Shown here: positions 51,038-60,773 of the stretch, in pieces | Layout of the letters: each line of letters opens with the position of its first letter | Numbering within the stretch: position 1 is the first letter of the stretch | From: Streptomonospora nanhaiensis | GTDB lineage: Bacteria > Actinomycetota > Actinomycetes > Streptosporangiales > Streptosporangiaceae | Assembly: GCF_013410565.1 (NCBI RefSeq) | Contig: NZ_JACCFO010000001.1 | Span: 2,356,001-2,420,000 of the forward strand | Length of the DNA: 64,000 bases | Direction: 5' to 3' | Program-made: the position numbers and the translations under genes | The notes under the pieces: generated by a model | Seen by the model: only the letters and a program-made list of their open reading frames with translations | Told to the model about the DNA's origin: nothing | Databases searched by the model: none

Positions 51038-51688
51038 CTACAGAACCTCCCGCAGCCGCTCCGCGAGCTTGCGGAACGCGATGCCGCGATGGCTGATGGC
51101 GTTCTTCTCCTCGGCCGACATCTCCGCCGTGGTGCGGGTCTCTCCCTCGGGGACGAAGATCGGGTCGTAGCCGAACCCGTTCTCGCCCCGGGGGTGGTCC
51201 AGCAGGCGGCCGCGCAGGGTGCCCTCGACCACCTCCTCACGGGCGATCTCCACGGCGGCGCCGTCGCGCGCCGGCACGGCGAGCGCCGCCGCCGCGACGA
51301 ACTCCGCGCCGCGCCGCTCCTCGGGGGTGTCGGCGAGCTGGTCGAGCACGAGCCGCAGGTTGGCCGCGTCCTTGTCCGGAGCGGCGTCGCCGAAGCCGCC
51401 CGACCACCGAGCCGACAGCACCCCGGGCATGCCGTTCAGTTCGTCCACGCGCAGCCCCGAGTCGTCGGCGACGGCCGGCAGCCCGGTGTGGCGGGCGATC
51501 GCGCGCGCCTTGAGCAGGGCGTTGCCCGCGAACGTCGGCTCGGTCTCGGGGACCTCCGGCGCGTCGGGGAACTCGGTGAGCCCGACCACCTCGGCCGCGA
51601 TCCCGGCCCCGGTCAGGATCGCCTGCATCTCGGGCACCTTCTTGGCGTTGCGGGTGGCCAGCACCACCCGCACACGTTCCACGCTCAT
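51038..51688 (-). CDS. rdgB: XTP/dITP diphosphatase (non-canonical purine NTP pyrophosphatase)
   Basis: 216 aa. HAM1/RdgB family: substrate loop [45 protein letters not shown], and [32 protein letters not shown]. Hydrolyses ITP/XTP/dITP to keep them out of nucleic acids. ATG 51688 overlaps the rph stop (ATGA), giving the usual rph-rdgB pair. Confidence 0.96.
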   Translation of the reverse strand: MSVERVRVVLATRNAKKVPEMQAILTGAGIAAEVVGLTEFPDAPEVPETEPTFAGNALLKARAIARHTGLPAVADDSGLRVDELNGMPGVLSARWSGGFGDAAPDKDAANLRLVLDQLADTPEERRGAEFVAAAALAVPARDGAAVEIAREEVVEGTLRGRLLDHPRGENGFGYDPIFVPEGETRTTAEMSAEEKNAISHRGIAFRKLAERLREVL

Positions 51689-52404
51689 CCGGCCAGGGCC
51701 TTCTTCTGGAGTTCGGTCAGCTCGGCGCACCCGGCGAGGGCGAGGTCGAGCAGGGTGTCGAGGTCGCCGCGGTCGAAGGGGGCGCCCTCGGCGGTGCCCT
51801 GCACCTCCACGAAGCGGCCGTCGCCCATGGCCACCACGTTCATGTCGGTCTGGGCGACCGAGTCCTCCAGGTAGTTGAGGTCCAGGCGCGGCTGGCCCTG
51901 GATGACGCCGACGCTGACCGCCGCGACCGAGCCGGTCAGCGGGTTGTTCTTGAGGTTGCGGCGCTTGCGCAGGTACTTCATCGCGTCGGCGAGCGCCACG
52001 TAGGCGCCGGTGATCGCGGCCGTGCGGGTGCCGCCGTCGGCCTGGAGGACGTCGCAGTCGAGGGTGATGGTGTGCTCGCCCATCGCCTTGAAGTCGACCA
52101 CGGCCCGCAGCGAGCGGCCGACCAGGCGGGAGATCTCGTGGGTGCGGCCGCCGATCTTGCCCTTGACCGACTCGCGGGCGCCGCGGGTGTCGGTCGAGCG
52201 GGGCAGCATGGCGTACTCGGCGGTGACCCAGCCCTCACCGGTGCCGCGCCGCCAGCGGGGGACTCCGTCCTCGACGCTCGCGGCGCACAGCACGCGGGTG
52301 TCGCCGAATTCGATGAGGGCCGATCCCTCCGCGTGGCGCAGCCAGTTGCGGGTGATCGTCACGGGCCGGAGTTGGTTCGGAGTGCGTCCGTCGGGTCGAG
52401 CCAT
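51685..52404 (-). CDS. rph: Ribonuclease PH
   Basis: 239 aa phosphorolytic 3'-5' exoribonuclease that trims tRNA 3' ends. Conserved [13 protein letters not shown] at the N terminus, [36 protein letters not shown], and [17 protein letters not shown]. Start ATG 52404. It lies upstream of rdgB with overlap; the lipoprotein gene 5' of it runs on the opposite strand, so rph has its own promoter in 52405-52618. Confidence 0.97.
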   Translation of the reverse strand: MARPDGRTPNQLRPVTITRNWLRHAEGSALIEFGDTRVLCAASVEDGVPRWRRGTGEGWVTAEYAMLPRSTDTRGARESVKGKIGGRTHEISRLVGRSLRAVVDFKAMGEHTITLDCDVLQADGGTRTAAITGAYVALADAMKYLRKRRNLKNNPLTGSVAAVSVGVIQGQPRLDLNYLEDSVAQTDMNVVAMGDGRFVEVQGTAEGAPFDRGDLDTLLDLALAGCAELTELQKKALAG

Positions 52405-52618
52405 GCGCAGAGCCTATCGGTGCCCGTCGGCCGTCCGGCCGCGGCGACGGGCGGGGGTCGGCCGCGTGGCGCCCGGGTGCACCGGAGGTCTCCCTTGGCT
52501 TACGGTCACCCCGCCGCGCGCCGGATTCCTTCCGGAAGGTGACACCATGGGGGTGGCGACGCGGACGAACCCCCGCGTACGTTCCCGTGCACCCCCGGCT
52601 GGTAGAGGTCCCCAAGCG

Positions 52619-53404
52619 ATGAGACTCGTTTCGAGAGACGTGCCGCGGGCGCGGTGGGCGCTCGCCGCGCTCGCCGTCGCCGCCCTCGCCACCGGTTGCT
52701 CGTCCGGCCCCGGTTCGGCCGGGTCCGAGGAGTCGCCCTCCGCCCCCCAGGCCACGCCCACACCGGAGTGGGCCGATGTCGGCGGGCGGCCGGTCACCGA
52801 GGCGATGGGCACGCCCAGCCCGATGGAGCAGGACGTCGACGCGCTGCGCGTGGAGCCGATGCCGCTGCCCGCCTCGTGCGCGGCCATCGGGATCGAGGAG
52901 GAGATGGCCGGCGTGACCGGCCGGCTCGCCGAGCCCGAGTTCACCGAGGTGCGCACCGACACCCGGCTGGAGTGCTCGTGGGCGGGCTTCGACCCCAGTG
53001 AGGGCAGCGAGGTGGTCATGGTGACCTTCGCGCCCGAGCAGAGCCTGGTGGCGTATTCGGGGCACGTGCCGGTGCAGGCCCAGCGCGACCCGGCGTTCTT
53101 CGTCACCAACGAGGTGGCGGACCTGGGCGGCGTGGCCGAGTGGGACGCCGGTGAGATGTTCTCGGGCGTGAAACTGCACCTGCCCGGGCTGCTGGTGTCG
53201 ACCACGACCAACACCCCGCGGGTGGAGGCGGCCGACCTGCTGGAGGCGGTCACCGCCACGGCCGGCGGCCTGGTGGCCGAGCACCCGCCGGCCGCGCCGG
53301 AGGCCTCGCCCAGTGCGACCGGCACGAGCGACCCGGCGGTGCAGGCGGACGAGGGCGCGGCCGGCGGCGGTGCCGGCGACGCCGCCGGCACCGAGCGGGG
53401 CTGA
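52619..53404 (+). CDS. Predicted lipoprotein, unknown function
   Basis: 261 aa. Signal peptide (RARWALAALAVAALATGC, lipobox cysteine near residue 27), a Ser/Pro/Thr spacer, then an extracytoplasmic domain with two cysteines (LPASCAAIG, TRLECSWAG) and acidic strands, and an Ala/Gly-rich tail. It resembles DUF3558-like actinobacterial lipoproteins in layout only. ATG 52619 with AGAGGT upstream; an ATG at 52547 is in frame but would bury the signal peptide. It is inserted, on the opposite strand, between rph and the MBL gene. Confidence 0.75.
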   Translation: MRLVSRDVPRARWALAALAVAALATGCSSGPGSAGSEESPSAPQATPTPEWADVGGRPVTEAMGTPSPMEQDVDALRVEPMPLPASCAAIGIEEEMAGVTGRLAEPEFTEVRTDTRLECSWAGFDPSEGSEVVMVTFAPEQSLVAYSGHVPVQAQRDPAFFVTNEVADLGGVAEWDAGEMFSGVKLHLPGLLVSTTTNTPRVEAADLLEAVTATAGGLVAEHPPAAPEASPSATGTSDPAVQADEGAAGGGAGDAAGTERG

Positions 53405-53420
53405 CGGCGGGGCGCCCGCG

Positions 53421-54191
53421 CTAGACGGTTTCGAGGGCGGCGCCGCCGACCTCGAACACGGCGCCGGAGCGGGCGATGTCGATGGGGCCGTGGAAGGTGC
53501 TGCGGGCCTCGGCCAGGGTGGTCTCGACGTCGTTCCAGGGCACGAGGTGGGTGAGCACGAGGCGGCGCGCGGCGGCGCGGCGGGCGTGGTCGCCGGCCTC
53601 GCTGCCGGTGAGGTGCATGTCCTTGGGGTTGTCGCGGTTGTCGTGGAAGGACGCCTCGCACAGGAAGAGGTCCGTGCCGGCGGCCAGGCCGACGAGTTCG
53701 TCGCAGGCGCCGGTGTCGCCGCTGTAGGTGAGGCTGGTGCCCTGGTGCTCCAGGCGGATGCCGAAAGCGTCGACCGGGTGGTTGACGCGGTTCAGGTGCG
53801 CGGTGAACGGGCCGATGGCGAGGCTGCCGGGAGCCAGTTCGTGGAAGTCGAAGGTCTCGGTCATGCCGGGGTCGGGGTCGAGCCCGTAGGCGTCGGCCAT
53901 CCGCTGGGCGACACCGGGCGGGCCGTAGACGGGGATGCGGGGTTTGGGCCCGCCTTCGGAGTAGGTTCGTGCCACCCAGTAGGAGCACAGGTCGGAGCAG
54001 TGGTCCGGGTGCAGGTGGCTGAGGTAGACGGCGTCGATGCCGTAGATGTCGACGTGGCGCTGCAGGATGCCGAGCGCGCCGTTGCCCAGGTCGAGCAGCA
54101 GCCGGAACCCGTCAGCCTCCACCAGGTAGCAGGAGGCGGGGCTGGCCGGGCCGGGAAAGCTGCCCGAGGAGCCGATGATGGTGAGTCGCAC
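53421..54191 (-). CDS. MBL-fold hydrolase, Rv1339-like (probable cAMP phosphodiesterase)
   Basis: 256 aa. Zinc motif LSHLHPDHCSDLCSYW near residue 60, further ligands in YSGDTGACDEL, LCEASF and LTHLVPWND. This is the RNase Z/class II phosphodiesterase-like protein found beside rph in actinobacteria; the M. tuberculosis homologue Rv1339 is reported to hydrolyse cAMP, and earlier annotations call it RNase Z-like. GTG 54191 after GAGAAGG. The upstream region carries repeated GTGAC/TCACA words. Confidence 0.87.
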   Translation of the reverse strand: MRLTIIGSSGSFPGPASPASCYLVEADGFRLLLDLGNGALGILQRHVDIYGIDAVYLSHLHPDHCSDLCSYWVARTYSEGGPKPRIPVYGPPGVAQRMADAYGLDPDPGMTETFDFHELAPGSLAIGPFTAHLNRVNHPVDAFGIRLEHQGTSLTYSGDTGACDELVGLAAGTDLFLCEASFHDNRDNPKDMHLTGSEAGDHARRAAARRLVLTHLVPWNDVETTLAEARSTFHGPIDIARSGAVFEVGGAALETV

Positions 54192-54318
54192 GTCGCTTTG
54201 CCTTCTCGCTGGGGTGCCTCCGGGGAGACGCGCGCGTGACTCCGATGTATCCGGCGGTGGGCCAGCGCGTGTGCTCCGTGTTACGGGTCTACCCCAATGA
54301 CCCGCCAGGTGGTACCGA

Positions 54319-54366
54319 ATGTGACTCGCGTCTCCCGCGTCGTGAGTCACATGTGACCTGTTCACA
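54319..54366. promoter_or_regulatory. Cluster of TGTGAC/GTCACA repeats upstream of the MBL phosphodiesterase gene
   Basis: ATGTGACT (54319-54326) is mirrored by AGTCACAT (54345-54352). The latter overlaps the 12-bp palindrome GTCACATGTGAC (54346-54357), and TGTGA-N5-TCACA spans 54352-54366. The words resemble CRP half sites, though the last spacing is 5, not 6. It is 128-175 bases before the start of the phosphodiesterase gene. Confidence 0.5.
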
Positions 54367-54443
54367 TTTGGCAACGAAGCATAGCCCGCCGGTGCGTACC
54401 GGCGGATTACGGGCAGGGGGTTCCGGTCCCCCGGCGGCGGGGG

Positions 54444-55304
54444 TTACCGGCCGCCGCGCGCGAGCTGCCGGCTCTGCGCCACGAGGCGCCCCTTGACGTC
54501 CCACAGGTCGACGGTCTCGTCGAACCAGCCGTCGCTCACCACGTCGGCGCGTGAGCGGAACACCAGCGGCCCGGGCTCGGGCACCGCGCGCATGTGCCAG
54601 GTCAGCTCGACGGTGGGCGCCCAGCGCCAGGTGCCGAAGACGGTGACCACCGGCGGCAGGGCGTCCACGGCCAGGGGCAGGAACAGGGCGGTGTCGGCGG
54701 GTACGGGGTCGCCGTCCTCCTCGGCGAGGTGGACGTGGCCCAGCAGTTCGGGGACGGGCTCGGGGTCGGCGCCGCGGAAGCGCCGCCAGGTGTCCTCGGA
54801 GTAGTACTGGGCGACCCGGCCGGTGAAGTCGGCGACGTCCTTGGTGGCCTGGGCGTACTGCTCCTCGGTGGGCTCGCCGGAGGACGCGGCCCGGGCGGCG
54901 ATCCGGGGGTCGTAGCGGCGGCACTCGCCGATGGGCGGCACCGCGGGCGGGGCGACCGTGTACTCGGGCTGGGCCGCGCCGTCCATGGTGCCGGTGGCGA
55001 TGGTGCCGGTGACCGCGAGCGTGTCGCCCTGGCGCAGGTCGAGCCGCACGGTCGTGACGGTGCGCCCGCTCTTGAGGACGGTGGCCTCGACCTCGGCGGG
55101 GCCGGGGCCGGCGGGGCGCAGGAAGTGGAAGGAGGACGACACCGCGTGGGGGTGGGGCGAGGCGGCGAGCGCGGCGCGCTGCATGACCGCCATGAGGTAG
55201 CCGCCGTTCATGGCCTTGCCGATGAGGTAGCCGGGGTCGAGGTCGGCGGCGTAGCGTCCTTCGGCGGTCGGGGTGACCGCGGTCGCGGTGTCGAATCGCG
55301 TCAT
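54444..55304 (-). CDS. Acyl-CoA thioesterase-like protein (double hot dog)
   Basis: 286 aa. N-terminal hot dog half with PGYLIGKAMNGGYLMAVMQRAAL, HPHAVSSSFHFLRP and TVTTVRLDLRQGD; C-terminal half with TWRWAPTVELTWHMRAVPEPG and DLWDVKGRLVAQSRQLARG. This matches TesB-like/4HBT_3 thioesterases that cleave acyl-CoA. ATG 55304 (MTRFD) or 55313. In many actinobacteria murI occupies this spot; here it does not. Confidence 0.85.
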   Translation of the reverse strand: MTRFDTATAVTPTAEGRYAADLDPGYLIGKAMNGGYLMAVMQRAALAASPHPHAVSSSFHFLRPAGPGPAEVEATVLKSGRTVTTVRLDLRQGDTLAVTGTIATGTMDGAAQPEYTVAPPAVPPIGECRRYDPRIAARAASSGEPTEEQYAQATKDVADFTGRVAQYYSEDTWRRFRGADPEPVPELLGHVHLAEEDGDPVPADTALFLPLAVDALPPVVTVFGTWRWAPTVELTWHMRAVPEPGPLVFRSRADVVSDGWFDETVDLWDVKGRLVAQSRQLARGGR

Positions 55305-55362
55305 GGGGACCATTGAACCGAACGGGATTCCAGTCGGGTGCGGCGGCCCCCGCCTTGTCGCG

Positions 55363-55408
55363 CCGCCGGGTCGGCGGTCCGCCCGCCGACCCGGCGGGCG
55401 GACCGCCG
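55363..55408 (-). terminator. Two mutually exclusive hairpins after cysM
   Basis: Arms 55372-55388 and 55392-55408 pair perfectly over 17 bases (loop of 3). Arms 55363-55377 and 55383-55397 pair perfectly over 15 (loop of 5). The two structures share bases, so only one can form. It lies 38 bases past the cysM stop and 59 before the thioesterase start. Confidence 0.65.
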
Positions 55409-55445
55409 GTGGGCCCCGGGCCGCCCCGGGGCCGCCCGGGGCCGG

Positions 55446-56676
<1,231 letters not shown>

Positions 56677-56877
56677 GTGCGTCTCTTTCGTAAGCGTGTG
56701 GGCGTGTGCGTCTTGCTGGGTCGCGGGCGCGCGGGGGTGCCGGGGATTCGCCCCGGGGCCGCGCCGCACCGGGCCCAAGCGCGCTCGGGTCGCGCCTGGC
56801 CCCGCCGTGCAGTGCAACAGGCGCGGCGCGCCGCTGATTCCGCCGCGCGGGGGGCCGGGGGCGCGGCGGGGGCGCGG

Positions 56878-57291
56878 TCAGTCGGCGTCGACGATCTCGA
56901 CGGGCTCCTCGGTGACCTGGCCCTCGAGGATCCGGTAGGAGCGGAACTCCACGGTTTCGGGGTCGCGGGTGGACACCAGGACGTAGTGGGCGTTGGGCTC
57001 CGAGGCGTAGGAGATGTCGGTGCGCGAGGGGTAGGCCTCGGTGGCGGTGTGCGAGTGGTAGATCACCACCGGCTCCTCGTCGCGGTCGTCCATCTCGCGC
57101 CAGACCTTGAGCTGTTCGTGGGAGTCGAACCGGTAGAAGGTCGGGGAGCGCTCGGCGTTGACCATCTCGATGAACCGCTCGGGGCGGTCGGAGCCGATCG
57201 GGCCGGCCACGACCCCGCACGCCTCGTCGGGGTGGTCGCGGCGCGCGTGGGCGACGATCCGCGCATAGAGCGCGCGGTTGATCCTCAGCAT
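56878..57291 (-). CDS. mec: JAMM-type zinc metallopeptidase Mec
   Basis: 137 aa MPN+/JAMM peptidase. Motif HSHTATEAYPSRTD fits H-x-H-x7-S-x2-D (His79, His81, Ser89, Asp92), with Glu23 (DEACG) as the upstream glutamate. Releases cysteine from the CysO-cysteine adduct, and may also expose Gly-Gly on CysO. ATG 57291. 201 bases separate it from cysO, so cysO may have its own promoter. A strong palindrome lies upstream. Confidence 0.94.
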   Translation of the reverse strand: MLRINRALYARIVAHARRDHPDEACGVVAGPIGSDRPERFIEMVNAERSPTFYRFDSHEQLKVWREMDDRDEEPVVIYHSHTATEAYPSRTDISYASEPNAHYVLVSTRDPETVEFRSYRILEGQVTEEPVEIVDAD

Positions 57292-57317
57292 GGGGCTCAG
57301 CCTAGCCGAGGCGCTAT

Positions 57318-57340
57318 CCATACCCACTCGCTGGGTATGG
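57318..57340. promoter_or_regulatory. Inverted repeat upstream of mec
   Basis: CCATACCCA-CTCGC-TGGGTATGG, perfect 9-bp arms, 27 bases before the mec ATG and 32 after the DUF2017 stop. Could be an operator for the mec-cysO-cysM genes or a short terminator; its AT content argues for protein binding. Confidence 0.55.
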
Positions 57341-57371
57341 CTTGCCCGGCGCGGGCCGGCCGGCGGGCGCC

Positions 57372-57935
57372 TCAGCGGCGGCCCTTGGACCCCGCGCCGA
57401 ACAGGGCCTGCACCAGGGTCTCCTGCAGGCCGCCCAGCCAGTCGTAGACGTGCATGGCCACGGCCTCGGACTCGGGCACGGTGTACTCGCCGCGCAGGTA
57501 GGCCTCGAAGGTCTCCTCCTCGACGCCCAGGCGGGTGCCCAGCACCAGGCGGACGTCGTTGAGGGCCTTGAGCCAGGCGTGGGCGTCGCCGAGGTCCAGG
57601 GTGATGCGGCCGCCGCCCCGCGGGGGCAGCGCCGCGGCGACGGCCTGGGCGTTCTCGCGCTTGTGGCGGCGCAGGCCGTCCTCGGTGTAGCGGCGGAAGT
57701 CGCCGGCGGACTCGGCGTCGTCGCTGTAGGCGTCGGGGAACAGGCGCGCCAGCACGGGGTCGTCGGGCCGGGTGGAGCTGGTGCCGATCCCCACGATGCT
57801 CTCGAACTCGTCGCGCTCGGGCGGCGGCTCGACCAGGTCGAGCACGAGCGCGGCCATGGACCGCAGCACCTCGACCTCGTCGGCGTCGAGGTCGATGGTC
57901 ACGCCGCCGCGCACGGGACGGAAGCCTTTGGTCAT
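57372..57935 (-). CDS. DUF2017 family protein
   Basis: 187 aa acidic helical protein: GFRPVRGGVTIDLDADEVEVL, DPVLARLFPDAYSDD, and C-terminal TFEAYLRGEYTVPESEAVAMHV. This matches the actinobacterial DUF2017 found directly between clpS and mec. Role unknown; the constant neighbourhood hints at a part in ClpS-linked proteolysis or cysteine supply. ATG 57935, 138 bases after clpS. Confidence 0.92.
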   Translation of the reverse strand: MTKGFRPVRGGVTIDLDADEVEVLRSMAALVLDLVEPPPERDEFESIVGIGTSSTRPDDPVLARLFPDAYSDDAESAGDFRRYTEDGLRRHKRENAQAVAAALPPRGGGRITLDLGDAHAWLKALNDVRLVLGTRLGVEEETFEAYLRGEYTVPESEAVAMHVYDWLGGLQETLVQALFGAGSKGRR

Positions 57936-58073
57936 CTGCGAGATCCGCCGTTTCGCCTGCTGTGGGGTTGCCTGCTGGGTGTGGGGCGCCCGCGCGGGGC
58001 GCGGCCGGGGCCCGGGCGGGGCGCCGCGTCCGCGGCGCCCCGCCGGCCGGTGGCGCGCCGGTGCGCCGCCGGC

Positions 58074-58364
58074 TCAGGTGTCCTGCTGGAGCGTGGCCCA
58101 CAGGCCGTACTCGTGCAGGATCGACACGTCGCGCTCCATCTCCTCGCGGGTGCCGGACGACACCACCGCGCGCCCCTTGTGGTGCACGTCGAGCATGAGC
58201 GCGTGCGCCTTGCGTTTGGAGTAGCCGAAAACGGCCTGGAAGACGTAGGTGACGTACGACATCAGGTTGATCGGATCGTTCCAGACGATCGTGACCCATG
58301 GGAGGTCGGGCCGCACGTGCTCCTCGGTCTCCGGCCGCTCCAGCTCGACCGGTGCCGTTGTCAA
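58074..58364 (-). CDS. clpS: ATP-dependent Clp protease adaptor ClpS
   Basis: 96 aa. Delivers N-degron substrates to ClpC/ClpP. Core: [19 protein letters not shown] (the NDP motif binding the N-terminal residue), [19 protein letters not shown], and [11 protein letters not shown] choose TTG 58364: GGTGAG lies six bases upstream and the length is then typical; the longer frame upstream is Arg/Pro noise. Confidence 0.94.
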   Translation of the reverse strand: MTTAPVELERPETEEHVRPDLPWVTIVWNDPINLMSYVTYVFQAVFGYSKRKAHALMLDVHHKGRAVVSSGTREEMERDVSILHEYGLWATLQQDT

Positions 58365-58588
58365 GGGTGGCTCACCTGCCTCCGTCCGCGTGTGTGGCGG
58401 CCTGAATTCGGGTTGTCCGCCGGCCGGGGCGCGGCGCGGCGGGGGTGGGCACCCGCCCGCGCGGGCGTCCGCCCGGACCAACGCGCGGGGGGCGCTCCGG
58501 GTTTCCCTCGGGCGCGGCCCCTCCGCGGCTTCCATTGTCCCACCGTTGCGGGGGTGTTCTCGTGGGCAGTGTCATAGCGGACGCCCCA

Positions 58589-58617
58589 TTTTGATACCGA
58601 CAGACACAAACTAGGCT
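58589..58617 (+). promoter_or_regulatory. Candidate pncB promoter (leaderless mRNA)
   Basis: -10 TAGGCT (58612-58617) ends eight bases before ATG 58626, so transcription would start at or next to the A of the start codon; there is no ribosome site. A weak -35 (TTTTGA, 58589-58594) is 17 bases upstream. Confidence 0.45.
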
Positions 58618-58625
58618 TGCACGCT

Positions 58626-59945
58626 ATGACCGATGAACCCAGCAGCGCGCTGCTCACCGACCGATACGAGCTGACCATGCTGCAGGGCGCGCTGCGCAGC
58701 GGTGCCGCCCACCGCCGCGCGGTGTTCGAGATGTTCGCCCGGCGGCTGCCGGAGAACCGCGGCTACGGCGTGGTGGCCGGTACCGGCCGCTTCCTCGACG
58801 CGCTGGAGCGCTTCCGCTTCGACACCGGCGCCCTGGACTACCTGGCGGACTCCGGCGGGCTGGACGACGCCACCCTCTCCTGGCTGGCCGACTACCGGTT
58901 CACCGGCGACGTGTGGGGCTACGGCGAGGGCGAGGCCTACTTCCCCGGCTCGCCGATCCTCGTGGTGGAGGGGACGTTCGCGGAGTCGGTGCTGCTGGAG
59001 ACGGTCGCCCTGTCGATCTACAACCACGACAGCGCCATCGCCTCGGCCGCCTCGCGCATGACGCTGGCCGCGGGCGGGCGGCCCATCATCGAGATGGGCT
59101 CGCGGCGCACCCACGAGATGTCGGCCGTGGCCGCCGCCCGCGCCGCCTACATCACCGGCTTCGCCTCCACCTCCAATCTGGAGGCCGGGCGGCGCTACGG
59201 CGTGCCCACCGCGGGTACCAGCGCGCACGCCTTCGTGCTGGTCCACGACTCCGAGCGGGCGGCGTTCGAGGCGCAGCTGGCGGCGCTGGGCGCCGGCACC
59301 ACGCTGCTGGTGGACACCTACGACGTGGACGAGGCGGTGCGCACCGCCGTGGAGCTGGCCGGGCCCGAGCTGGGCGGGGTGCGGATCGACTCCGGCGACC
59401 TCGGCGACATCGCCGCGCGGGTGCGCCGCCAGCTCGACGGCCTGGGCGCCTCGGCCGCGCGCATCGTGGTCACCGGCGACCTCGACGAGCACGCCATCCA
59501 GGCGCTGGCCATCGCCCCCGTGGACGGCTACGGGGTGGGCACCGCGCTGGTCACCGGTTCGGGCGCGCCCACCGCGTCGCTGGTCTACAAGCTCGTGGCC
59601 CGCTCCGGCGAGGACGCCGGCGGGCCGCTGCTGCCGGTGGCCAAGCGGTCGGTGGGCAAGCCCAGCCGCGGCGGGCGCAAGTGGGGCTTCCGGCAGCTGG
59701 ACGCCGCGGGCACCGCGGTGGCCGAACTGGTGCTGGAGCGCGGCGACGACCCCGCCCCCGGCGAGCGCGTGCGCCCGCTGCTGCGGCACCTGGTCGCGGG
59801 CGGCGAGGTGGTGGGCCGCGAGCCGCTGGACGAGGCGCGCGAGCGGCACGCCCGCTCGGTGGCCGAGCTGCCGGAGACCGCGCGGCGCATGACCCGCGGC
59901 GAGCCGGTGATCCCCACCCGCTTCGGCCAGCCCGTCCAGGTCTGA
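58626..59945 (+). CDS. pncB: Nicotinate phosphoribosyltransferase
   Basis: 439 aa. Joins nicotinate to PRPP, giving nicotinate mononucleotide for NAD salvage. Family blocks: LLTDRYELTMLQGAL, FARRLPENRGYGVVAG, EMGSRRTHEMSAVAAA, TAGTSAHAFVL, VRIDSGDLGDIA and GYGVGTALVTG. ATG 58626, no ribosome site. Followed after 97 bases by pncA, so deamidation and phosphoribosylation are encoded together. Not adjacent to the nadA/Nudix pair, but in the same pathway. Confidence 0.95.
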   Translation: MTDEPSSALLTDRYELTMLQGALRSGAAHRRAVFEMFARRLPENRGYGVVAGTGRFLDALERFRFDTGALDYLADSGGLDDATLSWLADYRFTGDVWGYGEGEAYFPGSPILVVEGTFAESVLLETVALSIYNHDSAIASAASRMTLAAGGRPIIEMGSRRTHEMSAVAAARAAYITGFASTSNLEAGRRYGVPTAGTSAHAFVLVHDSERAAFEAQLAALGAGTTLLVDTYDVDEAVRTAVELAGPELGGVRIDSGDLGDIAARVRRQLDGLGASAARIVVTGDLDEHAIQALAIAPVDGYGVGTALVTGSGAPTASLVYKLVARSGEDAGGPLLPVAKRSVGKPSRGGRKWGFRQLDAAGTAVAELVLERGDDPAPGERVRPLLRHLVAGGEVVGREPLDEARERHARSVAELPETARRMTRGEPVIPTRFGQPVQV

Positions 59946-60042
59946 GCCGGGCCGCGAGGGGGCAGGTAGACCCCCGGGAGGGTCCGCCCGGCACCGGCCG
60001 GGCGGGTTCCACGGGCCGTGGAACAGTGGAAGGAATGAGCCA

Positions 60043-60615
60043 ATGAGGGCCTTGATCGTGGTCGACGTGCAGAACGACTTCTGCGAGGGCGGGAGCCTGG
60101 CGGTGTCGGGCGGCGCCGCCGTGGCGGCGGCGGTCTCGCGCCACATCGCCGACCACCGGGGCGACTACGCCCACATCGTCGCCACCCGGGACCACCACAT
60201 CGACCCGGGTTCGCACTTCTCCGACACCCCCGACTTCGTCGACAGCTGGCCGCCGCACTGCGTGGCGGGCACCACCGGGGCGCAGTTCCACCCGGCTTTC
60301 GACACCGGCGCGGTCGAGAACGTGTTCAGCAAGGGCGCCTACTCCGCCGCCTACAGCGGGTTCGAGGGCGCCGACGACGACGGCCGCCCGCTGGCGGACT
60401 GGCTGCGCGAGCGCGGCGTGACCGAGGTCGACGTGGTGGGTATCGCCACCGACCACTGCGTGCGCGCCACCGCCGTCGACGCCGACGAGGCCGGGTTCGC
60501 CACCCGCGTGCTCCTCGGCCTCACCGCGGGGGTGTCGCGCGCCACCATCGACGCCGCCCTGGCCGGCCTGGCCGAGCGCGGCGTCGTCCTGGAGGGCGAA
60601 CCCGTCGTGGCCTAG
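60043..60615 (+). CDS. pncA: Nicotinamidase
   Basis: 190 aa. Converts nicotinamide to nicotinate. Catalytic triad Asp8 (VVDVQNDF), Lys97 (FSKGAYS), Cys139 (ATDHCVRAT), and metal ligands Asp50, His52, His58 and His72, one off the mycobacterial numbers. ATG 60043 with GGAAGGA eight bases before. Directly downstream of pncB. Confidence 0.96.
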   Translation: MRALIVVDVQNDFCEGGSLAVSGGAAVAAAVSRHIADHRGDYAHIVATRDHHIDPGSHFSDTPDFVDSWPPHCVAGTTGAQFHPAFDTGAVENVFSKGAYSAAYSGFEGADDDGRPLADWLRERGVTEVDVVGIATDHCVRATAVDADEAGFATRVLLGLTAGVSRATIDAALAGLAERGVVLEGEPVVA

Positions 60616-60773
60616 CCCGGCGGGGTCGGCGGCGCGGCCGCCCGTTGCGGCGCGGTGTTGTCATCCCGGTGACAGCACCGCGCCGGCGGCTTTGTGGCCA
60701 AAGGCACTGGCGCGCGCGGGCGCCGCGGCTAGCGTTGGGTGGAGGACCGCGACGGGGGTGTCTGGAGGTTCGT

